Below the pieces are notes generated by a model. The model was given only the letters and a program-made list of their open reading frames with translations, was not told the origin of the DNA and made no database searches. The position numbers and the translations under genes are program-made. DNA of 64,000 nt from Myroides odoratimimus (GTDB lineage: Bacteria; Bacteroidota; Bacteroidia; Flavobacteriales; Flavobacteriaceae): positions 1 to 64,000 of the forward strand of contig NZ_JACAKB010000016.1 of assembly GCF_030326305.1 (NCBI RefSeq), given 5' to 3'. Below are positions 8,057 through 15,681 of the stretch, in pieces; position 1 is the stretch's first letter; each line of letters opens with the position of its first letter.

Positions 8057-8746
8057 ATGAAAGATAAATTCAAAGTATCCGAATTTTTTGATTCTTCGAT
8101 GCAAGTAATTTTTTGTTATGAATCCGAATCTATTTTAAAAGCAAAATCTTTAATGCTATTAAATGATTTTTCACAAATCCCCGTTTTAAATGAAAATAAT
8201 AAAATCATAGGCTCTGTTAGTTGGAAATCTATTGGAAAAATGGAATCTTTAGGAGTAACATCTCCAAGTATAATTGAATATATTGAAAATTCTGCAATAA
8301 TTAATGAAAATGATGATTTTTTAAAATATATGAAATTAGTAGCCAAAAAAGATTATGTATTAGTTAAAGACCAAGAGGAAAGACTTAAAGGTATAATTAC
8401 AACTTATGATATGACTATTAATTTTAAAAATTTCATTATTCCTTTTTTGCATTTAGGAATTATTGAAGATTGTATTAGAACTTTAATACAATCAAATGAA
8501 ATTCAAATTAAGAAAGAAGTAGATTGTTTGACTTTTGGAGAATATATCAATCTTTTGAACAAAGAACAAAATTGGAAAAAAATTACAAAACTACAACTAA
8601 TTGACAAACAGGTTTTTATAGATAAACTTAATAGCATAAGGATTTTAAGAAATAATATAGCCCATTATAAAAGAAAAGGTCTATCCTCCGATGAGATATT
8701 CTCAATTGTTTCTTTTGCAACAATGATGCAAACAATATGTAGTTGA
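8057..8746 (+). CDS. CBS-domain-pair protein with C-terminal HEPN-type motif, 229 aa
   Basis: Residues 1-60 and 61-122 form two CBS-like repeats: AKSLMLLNDFSQIPVLNENN then IIGSVSWKSIG, and later YVLVKDQEERLKGIITTYDM. CBS pairs bind adenosine nucleotides or related signals. The C-terminal part (about 125-229) is helical and carries R198-N-N-I-A-H203, the RxxxxH HEPN signature, in ILRNNIAHYK. The architecture suggests a nucleotide-sensing switch fused to a possible RNase. It is the only rightward gene in this part of the cargo and converges on the mobilization genes. Homologous CBS-HEPN proteins are, to my knowledge, uncharacterised. A role in stress or phage response is inferred from motif and neighbourhood. 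Confidence 0.7.
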   Translation: MKDKFKVSEFFDSSMQVIFCYESESILKAKSLMLLNDFSQIPVLNENNKIIGSVSWKSIGKMESLGVTSPSIIEYIENSAIINENDDFLKYMKLVAKKDYVLVKDQEERLKGIITTYDMTINFKNFIIPFLHLGIIEDCIRTLIQSNEIQIKKEVDCLTFGEYINLLNKEQNWKKITKLQLIDKQVFIDKLNSIRILRNNIAHYKRKGLSSDEIFSIVSFATMMQTICS

Positions 8747-8792
8747 ATAGATTTTGTAAAAAAACTTAAACTTCTTCATTATTTACAAATAG

Positions 8793-9758
8793 TTAATTAA
8801 TCTTTAAACCTGTATCTCTTCTCAATTTCTTCTTTTTATAAGATTGTATATTCTCATTGTACTCGTTATTTTCTGTAGTTAATAAACTTTTAAGTAATCC
8901 AGTACCTTTTGAGTCAAATATTTCAATAATGTTGTCTAAATCTAATGAAAAGCCCAATGAAATATTTTCTATAATTGTAAAGTATTCTTCTTTATTAGTG
9001 TCGCTTAGTTTGTCTTCAATATTTTCTAAAAACATAAGTGTCTTTTTTTCTTCAACACTTCCCTTATCCATAGTTACAGAATACACAAGCTTCTCTTTAA
9101 GCCCCCTTTGATAATCAAACATAACATCAAAAAGCTTTTCGCTATTTTCTTTAAAAGCAAGATTGTCAAACTGTCCAAACTTAGCAGAGTGTGCTACGTT
9201 TTTACCTCTTGAATTATTCTTTGGGCTAAGCTTTATCTTGTTGGTTATATCCTTACGACTAACTATAATCTGTAAGTGCATTTGTTCACCTTCTTTAATA
9301 TCACCAGTGTTTACTTCTCCATCTTTTACTTTTTCATCCGTATTAGAGTAATACCTAAAGTACTCAAGCTTTCCAAACCAAAGAAGATCTTTACTACTTG
9401 TAATACTATCTTTTTTAAAGTTAAGTGCATAAGCATCCATAACAGCAGTAGCATATTCTTTTAGTTTCTGCTGTAATAATTCCTCTGTATACTTCTGTTT
9501 TAAAAAGAGAATTTCTTTTTCACTTGGACTAATATTTACTAAAAAGAACTTATCATCTGTTTTACTAAGCTTAGCTACGTTGTTATCAATTTTAACTCTT
9601 ACTTCTTGATGTAGCACATCGCATCTATCATTTGTAAACCAAAGCTCTTTCTCTGCTTCATTAGCCTTTAGTTTGTTTTCTTTCTCTAAGTATTCAACAA
9701 GTCTTGCAGAGCTCCCTTTGTTATTTCCTGTTTCTGAATTAGTAGTATTTATAAACAT
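8793..9758 (-). CDS. DUF5712 (MobB-like) mobilization protein / putative relaxase
   Basis: A 321-aa protein of the Bacteroidota mobilization family. The start MFINTTNSETGNNKGSSARL followed by VEYLEKENK is the characteristic N-terminus of DUF5712 proteins, and GEQMHLQIIVSRKD resembles the strand with the metal-binding histidine of relaxases. It begins 2 bp downstream of the BfmA-like gene, so the pair is co-transcribed leftward from the candidate oriT region. In related mobile elements this gene pair nicks DNA at oriT and lets the element be mobilised by a co-resident conjugative system. The protein is shorter than classical MobA relaxases and the catalytic residue is not certain from sequence. 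Confidence 0.75.
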   Translation of the reverse strand: MFINTTNSETGNNKGSSARLVEYLEKENKLKANEAEKELWFTNDRCDVLHQEVRVKIDNNVAKLSKTDDKFFLVNISPSEKEILFLKQKYTEELLQQKLKEYATAVMDAYALNFKKDSITSSKDLLWFGKLEYFRYYSNTDEKVKDGEVNTGDIKEGEQMHLQIIVSRKDITNKIKLSPKNNSRGKNVAHSAKFGQFDNLAFKENSEKLFDVMFDYQRGLKEKLVYSVTMDKGSVEEKKTLMFLENIEDKLSDTNKEEYFTIIENISLGFSLDLDNIIEIFDSKGTGLLKSLLTTENNEYNENIQSYKKKKLRRDTGLKIN

Positions 9759-9760
9759 AG

Positions 9761-10309
9761 CTACATATTATTTAAAGATTGTCTTACATGTTCTATTAGC
9801 TGTTCTTTCTTTGCATTAGCTGTTGTCCAACCCATTTCTTCACGTGAATGGATGTAATACTCTAAAAGCTCTCTAAACTGCTCTTTGAGCTCATCTTTTT
9901 GCTTTTGATGATTTACTAGTACTCTTATTCCACCTATTATACTTTTTGTGTACTTTAATAGGGCAATACTTACCTCGCTTTCTCTAGCTAAATGAGTATC
10001 AATATTACTAAGCTTATCATTACTTTGAGCCATAGCAACCTTTAAAAATCCTACATCAGTATAACTTGGCAATAGAAAATCTTTCTCTTGTTGTTTTATA
10101 AAAGAGATTATCCGACTGATTCCTGAGGATAATTCTCTTTTTAAAACTTCATCTCCAAAATCTGATGGATCTTTTTTACTTCTATAGAAGTAATCAACCA
10201 TCTGAGTAAATAACTCCTTCTTGCTTCGCTTAAATCCTAAAGCGAGCTTTTCAAGCTTTTCATTAACTGATTTTGAAAAACGAATACTACTTGTATCTAT
10301 TTGTTTCAT
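9761..10309 (-). CDS. BfmA/BtgA-family mobilization protein
   Basis: 182 aa. The N-terminal segment (SSIRFSKSVNEKLEKLALG, then KRSKKELFTQMVDYFY) looks like a ribbon-helix-helix DNA-binding region, and the rest is helical. This matches BfmA/BtgA proteins of Bacteroides mobilizable transposons, which bind oriT and assist relaxase nicking. It is the promoter-proximal gene of the mob operon, and its start is about 30 bp from the cluster of GTATAC palindromes upstream, which are plausible binding sites for its RHH domain. Autoregulation is therefore likely but unproven. Confidence 0.8.
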   Translation of the reverse strand: MKQIDTSSIRFSKSVNEKLEKLALGFKRSKKELFTQMVDYFYRSKKDPSDFGDEVLKRELSSGISRIISFIKQQEKDFLLPSYTDVGFLKVAMAQSNDKLSNIDTHLARESEVSIALLKYTKSIIGGIRVLVNHQKQKDELKEQFRELLEYYIHSREEMGWTTANAKKEQLIEHVRQSLNNM

Positions 10310-10701
10310 ACCAATTCTTTTTTAGTTCATTAATCTTAAAAAGAGTATACCCTTAAGTATACCTAAATCACATCTCTAACAAGGCTGAAAGCCCTAGAGT
10401 ATACCGTAAGTATACTCTAACCCTTTGCAACGTCAGTAAAAAGGCAAGCGACTAGGGCTCTGCCCAAGTCCCGCTTGCTTTTTTCAAAACCATAGATTTC
10501 CGTAAAAGAAAAGAGTAGTGATATACTACTCTTTTAATATCTCTTTAAGCAAAGTAAATCAATGTGACTGAGAATATTGTAAGACATAATTAGCCAAATA
10601 GAGTCATTAAAAATAATGAGGAATAATTAATCCTTTGTAAGAATATATTATCCAATAAAATCCGAACAACTTGCAAGTGAATAACTTAAAAAAATCACAT
10701 T
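10310..10701. other. Intergenic region upstream of the mob operon
   Basis: 392 bp between the leftward mob genes and a rightward cargo gene. Its left half is the candidate oriT described separately. The right half (10,480-10,700) is AT-rich and must carry the promoter of the rightward gene; no clear box is seen. Confidence 0.4.
10343..10479. other. Candidate oriT / BfmA operator: GTATAC palindromes plus long hairpin
   Basis: Two GTATACC units at 10,345 and 10,357 are followed by a perfect 10-bp inverted repeat TAGAGTATAC / GTATACTCTA (10,395-10,419, 5-nt loop). After that comes an extended hairpin in which GCAAGCG (10,444-10,450) pairs with CGCTTGC (10,472-10,478), with an inner ACTAGGGC/GCCCAAGT pair. 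Inverted repeats directly upstream of relaxase genes are the usual form of oriT. The second hairpin is followed by a T-run and could instead be a terminator. Confidence 0.5.
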
Positions 10702-12405
10702 ATGACTAGTATTAAAAATCACATTTCAAGTTTAAGCATTCCTAGTGCCTTAATAGAAAATTTACAGAAAATAACTATTGATGAAAATTATACTTTTTAC
10801 TTTATTTTCTACTCCGAATCAAACTTACTTACATTACCAACAATAACAATTGCAGGGAGAGGTGATGTATTTAAAGAATTAACAAATCAAGATTGGGTAA
10901 CTCAAAGTATTGATTTATATAATGTTATTATCAATCTTTTTGAGATAGATGCTCTCATTGAGTACCAACTGAATTCTCAAAAAATGTATAGTCATCTAAA
11001 TTGTCAACTCGATCAATTGGTTTTCCAAGCTGAAGAGGATTATGGTGGATATTTAGGACTGCATTTTATGAAAAAAACTGGAAAAGCCTATCTAAAAAAA
11101 ACAAGGAAATGGCTTGAAAACAGAAGTAAAAATCATCTTAATAAACTTGATGAGTATATTGTTAGAATAGAAGATAGAGATAGTAACTATGTTACAATAG
11201 TCAATGCGCTTAAACAATTATTAAAAGAAGTCCTCATAGATTTTACAACTATATTTTTTCCTCCTTTTTTAATGCAAATACCTTCTGAAGAGGAAGTATT
11301 GAATTTTATATTAAAACATTCTAAATCAGTATCTAAGTACAATTGGCCTCAGATAGATACTGTAAGGGAATATAGGTTTCAGAAATCTAACCCTCCCATA
11401 CAGCATCTTTTATATATTTTTAATTTCGACAAACAAGAAGAAAACAATAAATATGAAATCACTCTATTAATTGATATTATGCGAGTATTTATAAGTTTAT
11501 TTTCAACCACTCTTCTATATCAATATACAGAAGAGTATAAAAAGAGAACTAAACAATTAAAAATTCACAATATAAGAGAAGAGGCTAAAGCTAGTGTAGA
11601 ATCATGGGAAGAAACGTTAGAGAATCAGGTAAAAGCAACTCTTAAAACTTTTTATAGACCTAAGTCTGTATTTCTTCTTTCAAAGAGACACTTTAATATT
11701 CCGCTAACTGAATTAAACTATGAAAGAGGAATCCACTTATTTATAGTGGTATTAACTCAAAAAAGAACTTATCAGGACATTAGGCAGTTTTGTAAGGCAA
11801 TTACTAAGCAAACTAGTGGGCAAGTTAAAGTTACGGCTATACTTCAAAAAGCAAGTGATTGGACAAGAAATATTCCTATGTTCTTTGAGTTTTATAAAAA
11901 ATATTTTACCAACCAAAACTTATTTTATGGCAATTCAATTTATATAAGCCATGATAAGGACGAAGATATTATAACTGATAATAAAAATAAATATATTCAA
12001 GAATGCTTAGAATCACTTAATCAAGCTTATTTGAATATTAAAGAGAATAGTAATGCAATATTCTGTGAAGCGCAAGTGATGCTTTATCATTTTGTTATAC
12101 AACAATCACTTGTATTACTTATTTATAAAAAACTTGAATTTATTCCGAGTATTATTGATGTAAACTATCTATATGATTTAATTCAATGGTGTTATCCCTC
12201 TGTTTATAAAAACATAAATGATTTACCCGCAGTAAAAAAAATTCTATTTAATAAGGACTGTTTTGTAAAATATTACCCTAAACCAAATGATTTTATAGCT
12301 GATTGTACATTAGAGGATATTAAGGAATTGGACTCATTTTGTGATATGATATACTCACTTACAAAAGAAGAGGTAAAAGATAGTTCGCTTTTAATTGAGC
12401 TCTAA
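10702..12405 (+). CDS. Hypothetical protein, 567 aa
   Basis: I do not recognise a named family. The protein is soluble and mostly helical up to about residue 300. A more alpha/beta middle follows (about 325-420: YERGIHLFIVVLTQKRTYQD, VKVTAILQKASDW), which vaguely resembles a nucleotidyltransferase core without clear catalytic acids. The C-terminal 150 residues are helical (FCEAQVMLYHFVIQQSLVLL) and could be a HEPN-like bundle, although no RxxxxH is visible. A degenerate MNT-HEPN arrangement is one possibility. It is the first gene of a two-gene rightward unit, with the 198-aa gene starting 12 bp after its stop. It lies between the mob genes and the Xre regulator. Confidence 0.6.
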   Translation: MTSIKNHISSLSIPSALIENLQKITIDENYTFYFIFYSESNLLTLPTITIAGRGDVFKELTNQDWVTQSIDLYNVIINLFEIDALIEYQLNSQKMYSHLNCQLDQLVFQAEEDYGGYLGLHFMKKTGKAYLKKTRKWLENRSKNHLNKLDEYIVRIEDRDSNYVTIVNALKQLLKEVLIDFTTIFFPPFLMQIPSEEEVLNFILKHSKSVSKYNWPQIDTVREYRFQKSNPPIQHLLYIFNFDKQEENNKYEITLLIDIMRVFISLFSTTLLYQYTEEYKKRTKQLKIHNIREEAKASVESWEETLENQVKATLKTFYRPKSVFLLSKRHFNIPLTELNYERGIHLFIVVLTQKRTYQDIRQFCKAITKQTSGQVKVTAILQKASDWTRNIPMFFEFYKKYFTNQNLFYGNSIYISHDKDEDIITDNKNKYIQECLESLNQAYLNIKENSNAIFCEAQVMLYHFVIQQSLVLLIYKKLEFIPSIIDVNYLYDLIQWCYPSVYKNINDLPAVKKILFNKDCFVKYYPKPNDFIADCTLEDIKELDSFCDMIYSLTKEEVKDSSLLIEL

Positions 12406-12417
12406 TAGTATAAGTGA

Positions 12418-13014
12418 ATGTTTAATTCTTTTAAAGTTATACTTATGAAAAAAACAACGATCTCTTTAGAAACACATCTATGGTATGTACAAGACCTTAA
12501 AGTTCCATATAACCTACTTAAGGCTCTTTTTTCCTATACTAATCCATCTGAGTTAAGAACAGACTTTAATGAGTTAATGTGTTATGTAAATAGCTTAACT
12601 ATATGTATGAGTAGAACTCCTGCAAAATCTTTAGAAGTATATAGTTTTCTTCGTTCGATTATTCGGGTGAGTTATAAAATGTATTGTAAGCCCAAAAAGT
12701 ATCATGTACAATTACCTCTAACACCTTTAGATAAGACTAGTTTCCATCTTTTTATAGGCAATTTACTATACAATGAATACTTAGACCCTTATCTGACATT
12801 TAAAAATGTATTTGAAAAGCAATCTTATAAGAAATTAGAGAGCGATCTATATCAGATTATACAGTATGCAATAGGTAGTTTTTCAGATAATCTACCGCCA
12901 AAAAGCGTGAGTACAACTTTTATAAATATAAATAAACTACTTGATGCTTGTTGGTTAATTCATAAACGAGGTTATCTTAGAGATTCTAAGGAGTTATTAC
13001 CCACAACGAAATGA
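12418..13014 (+). CDS. Hypothetical protein, 198 aa, partner of the 567-aa gene
   Basis: No recognised domain. The protein is helical and rich in Leu, Tyr and Lys, with no signal peptide or membrane segment. The start at 12,418 (MFNSFKVILM) is 12 bp after the preceding stop; the internal ATG at 12,445 (MKKTTISLETHLW) is a plausible alternative and would give 189 aa. The close spacing implies co-translation with the 567-aa protein, and a perfect hairpin terminator follows at 13,149-13,189, so these two form one transcription unit. Its role is unknown. Confidence 0.6.
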   Translation: MFNSFKVILMKKTTISLETHLWYVQDLKVPYNLLKALFSYTNPSELRTDFNELMCYVNSLTICMSRTPAKSLEVYSFLRSIIRVSYKMYCKPKKYHVQLPLTPLDKTSFHLFIGNLLYNEYLDPYLTFKNVFEKQSYKKLESDLYQIIQYAIGSFSDNLPPKSVSTTFININKLLDACWLIHKRGYLRDSKELLPTTK

Positions 13015-13148
13015 CGTTAGAATCATCGAGATGTGTCTTTGTCCTTACAAATTGAAAATTTTCCAGTATAAAAGACCACTCGTTTTTCTCCCGAAGGTCG
13101 CAAAATTGGTAAAGAGAAAGGAGTATTAATTACCAGAATACAAGAAAC

Positions 13149-13189
13149 AAAAAAGCTAGAGTACAAAATTATAGGTACTCTAGCTTTTT
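13149..13189 (+). terminator. Bidirectional terminator
   Basis: The perfect stem GCTAGAGTAC (13,155-13,164) / GTACTCTAGC (13,175-13,184) is preceded by an A-run and followed by T5. It closes the rightward two-gene unit and, in the other direction, the leftward Xre gene. Confidence 0.85.
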
Positions 13190-13258
13190 CTATTTTATAT
13201 AGACTCAAAAAAAGCCTAGCTAGAAGGTTAAGCTTTAATATTTTTATTATTGTTCTAT

Positions 13259-13666
13259 CTACTTAGTTTGAATCAGCTTCTCTAAACGCATCATCATTTC
13301 GTCTTTCTCCTTTAGCATACGCTCATATAAGGCAATCTTTTCTTCGTGAAGTTGAACTATCTTATCAATGGAATTGTTATTTTGAATATTTAAGCCATTA
13401 TTATTGATAGCATTATCAGAAAAATTACAAGCAATATTATAAACAGCCTGCTCTTCATCAAAATTCTCAATTGCTTCTACAGGTATTTTAAGCACCTTAG
13501 AAATCTGTTGTAATAAAGCATTATCAATAACTTCTTTCTGTTCAAGTAGAGATATCTTCTTTTGATTCCAATCCTCTCCTAAATCAAAAGCAAGAACCTC
13601 TTGTTTGATTCCAAGCATTTCTCTAAAACGCTTTACATTTCTTCCTTGATGTATTTTATGTTCCAT
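13259..13666 (-). CDS. Xre-family helix-turn-helix regulator, 135 aa
   Basis: Residues 7-65 form a Cro/CI-type HTH: NVKRFREMLGIKQEVLAFDL (helices 1 and 2), then WNQKKISLLEQKEVI (recognition helix region) and LLQQISKVLKIPVEAI. An Asn-rich linker (about 85-103) leads to a C-terminal coiled coil (QLHEEKIALYERMLKEKDEM) that probably mediates dimer or tetramer formation. Such regulators in Bacteroidota elements control excision, transfer or cargo genes. A perfect palindrome about 120 bp upstream of its start is a likely operator, shared with the divergent 403-aa gene. Confidence 0.85.
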   Translation of the reverse strand: MEHKIHQGRNVKRFREMLGIKQEVLAFDLGEDWNQKKISLLEQKEVIDNALLQQISKVLKIPVEAIENFDEEQAVYNIACNFSDNAINNNGLNIQNNNSIDKIVQLHEEKIALYERMLKEKDEMMMRLEKLIQTK

Positions 13667-13782
13667 AATTAATAGCTGAGTTAAGAAGGCTCAAAGATAA
13701 AGCCAATGATTTAAAAAGATTGAATTGTAAAGTTATTAAAAATAAATAGAATTCTAAATTATCTAAAATAGAATACAAATAC

Positions 13783-13801
13783 AAAGGATATAATATCCTT
13801 T
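13783..13801. promoter_or_regulatory. Candidate operator palindrome
   Basis: AAAGGATAT-A-ATATCCTTT is a perfect 9-bp inverted repeat around a single base. It lies between the divergent Xre gene and the 403-aa cargo gene, which fits a self-regulating Xre operator. A weaker TTCTA/TAGAA repeat sits next to it. Confidence 0.45.
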
Positions 13802-13963
13802 TAGAGAATTTTTTATTCTTTAGAAAGTGAACAACTTTGAACACAATTACAATAAAACTTTACTAAAGGAACTACTCTCGAATTGTCTACAAAGAGAGAT
13901 GGATTATCACTTTTTTAAACTAAGAAAACTAAAAAATATAAGTTGAACTAAAAAATAAACATT

Positions 13964-15175
13964 ATGAAAGATATTTACTGGTGCCCACCTGACGACAAAT
14001 TAGAAATTCCTGAATACTTACTCAATGGAGGTATATTAGAAGCCTTGAGTTCATATACTTTAGAATCTTTTCGAGAATTATTAAAAGAACTATCACGCTT
14101 TAATGAATCAGTCACTAGCAAAAAAAAGCGAAAGCAAATTTGTGAGCGACAAATCCCTTTTGTAGTAGATATTAAAATGATGATTATGGGATGTCATTTT
14201 TTTATTCACCAGAAAAAACAACTCAAATATTGGGATGATTGGATCGATATTCCGTGGGTTAAAAATCCTTATCGTTGTGTACTTGAATATCGCTCTAGAG
14301 AGGATTTAAAAATTAATCATCATCTTGCTCATTTAGAAGATTCTTATACTTTACTTAGCATCAAAGAAGTGCAGAACTTTCAAAAAACATTTAAACGTTT
14401 TTTTAAACCAATGGACTTATCACTTTGGATAAAAATGCTAGATCATTGGAAAGAAGCTTTGGAGAGAAATCAGGACATTACCGATGTTATGGGACCTCCT
14501 CCTTATAAAGTATATGATGCTATATTAAAATTATTTGAAGCTAGCTACTTAGCAATAAGTTGGGCTGATTACAGTTATTTACCTCCCAATAATCATCTAT
14601 GGCAACACTATTTAGGCAGTCCATGTGAAGGTTACCAAGCCAGTAATCCTTTTGAGAATATCATTCTTATCTTCAATACAATGGGATATTATGAAATTCA
14701 AGAAGCTATTAAAGTGATGTATTCTAACTCAAAAAAAGAAGATACTTTCCTTATACAAAACATTACTAATTTTCGATTTACCTTAAAGTGGTTACTACAT
14801 ACAGGATGGGTACTACTACAAACTGATTATTATCCAGCCAGTTGGCTTAATCCTGATATTCTAAACTACATTAACTGTCCATTTTCCATAGAGGAACTAC
14901 GTATTTGGAAACCTATATATCTAAGTGCAGCAGAAAGTGAAAACCTAAATCTAACTCTTTCTATACTCTATCACAATATTGATATTAGGGAATTTATATA
15001 CGAGGTAGAAGATCGACTAATCCAATCTATTACTGATAAACAAGCTATAGAAACAACTGATTCCGATTTGAATACTGAAACTACCTTGCTTAAAATCTTA
15101 GATGTTATAACCTTATTAGCTACTGATTTTTGCAAGAGTAAAATAAAAGAAGGATTGAATTATAAAGAATTATAG
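13964..15175 (+). CDS. Hypothetical protein of the mobile element, 403 aa
   Basis: Not recognised. It is soluble, Trp- and Tyr-rich and helical, with no signal peptide or membrane segment. Notable stretches are KKKRKQICERQIP near residue 53 (basic) and FRFTLKWLLHTGWVLLQTDY near 270. The ATG at 13,964 follows an AT-rich leader with no clear Shine-Dalgarno, as is usual in this phylum. It stands alone between the Xre regulator (divergent) and the small HTH gene (same strand, about 140 bp downstream). It could belong to the element's maintenance functions or to its cargo; the sequence does not decide. Confidence 0.6.
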   Translation: MKDIYWCPPDDKLEIPEYLLNGGILEALSSYTLESFRELLKELSRFNESVTSKKKRKQICERQIPFVVDIKMMIMGCHFFIHQKKQLKYWDDWIDIPWVKNPYRCVLEYRSREDLKINHHLAHLEDSYTLLSIKEVQNFQKTFKRFFKPMDLSLWIKMLDHWKEALERNQDITDVMGPPPYKVYDAILKLFEASYLAISWADYSYLPPNNHLWQHYLGSPCEGYQASNPFENIILIFNTMGYYEIQEAIKVMYSNSKKEDTFLIQNITNFRFTLKWLLHTGWVLLQTDYYPASWLNPDILNYINCPFSIEELRIWKPIYLSAAESENLNLTLSILYHNIDIREFIYEVEDRLIQSITDKQAIETTDSDLNTETTLLKILDVITLLATDFCKSKIKEGLNYKEL

Positions 15176-15315
15176 AATGCATTTTATCGAAAAAATTAAT
15201 TCTTACAAGATCTTAAACTAGGCAAGATAAAGCCAAATAGACTTTAAAACTGCCAAAAACAGAGTGTCATCTGTTTTGATTGTAGTTTAGTTGTTTAACC
15301 TTAAAGAGAACTATC

Positions 15316-15570
15316 ATGGAAAGTCAAATCACAAAAGAAGATTTAAGATTGTTTGCTCAAACAATCATTGGAGAGCTAAAAGAATTATTAGCTAAACAAA
15401 GCAAAGAGTGTTCACCCGAATGGGTAAAAGCTAAAGTAGCAAGGCAATTACTAAGTATCTCGCCAGCTTCACTACAAACTCTTCGAATCAGTGGTAAATT
15501 GCAGTATCGAAAAATACTAGGCTCGTATTACTACAACAGAAAAGAGATAGAGAACCTATTTAATAAGTAG
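15316..15570 (+). CDS. Helix-turn-helix (HTH_17/excisionase-like) protein, 84 aa
   Basis: The C-terminal half reads WVKAKVARQLLSISPASLQT, then LRISGKLQYRKILGSYYYNR and KEIENLF. This is the winged-helix layout of MerR/excisionase-like HTH_17 proteins found beside tyrosine integrases in Bacteroidota elements. The N-terminal 35 residues form a helix (LFAQTIIGELKELLAKQ). Convergent placement with the integrase suggests a recombination directionality factor or a regulator of excision. The last codons lie inside a perfect 19-bp inverted repeat. Confidence 0.75.
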   Translation: MESQITKEDLRLFAQTIIGELKELLAKQSKECSPEWVKAKVARQLLSISPASLQTLRISGKLQYRKILGSYYYNRKEIENLFNK

Positions 15571-15598
15571 AGGTTAACTTCTACTTATTAAATAGGTT
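15553..15598. repeat. Perfect 19-bp inverted repeat overlapping a gene end
   Basis: AACCTATTTAATAAGTAGA (15,553-15,571) and its exact reverse complement (15,580-15,598) are separated by 8 bp. The left arm encodes the last codons and stop of the HTH gene. There is no T-run after it, so it is not a standard terminator. Confidence 0.8.
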
Positions 15599-15606
15599 GA
15601 AAATTG

Positions 15607-15681
15607 ACTCCCTTAAATTCCTTACTTGCAGATACAACAGTTGAATTGTTAGAAAGTGTAGAGAATTTAAGGGAGTTTTTA
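15607..15681 (+). terminator. Long-loop terminator between HTH gene and integrase
   Basis: ACTCCCTTAAATTC (15,607-15,620) pairs perfectly with GAATTTAAGGGAGT (15,663-15,676), followed by a T-run. The 42-nt loop carries a copy of the integrase start region (AACAGTTGAATT then GTTAGAAA). Confidence 0.6.

Noticed and set aside
13023-13208. 61-aa leftward frame and weak rightward frames between the 198-aa gene and the Xre gene
   Set aside because: They overlap the perfect terminator at 13,149-13,189, have no family resemblance, and the best rightward phase contains a stop.
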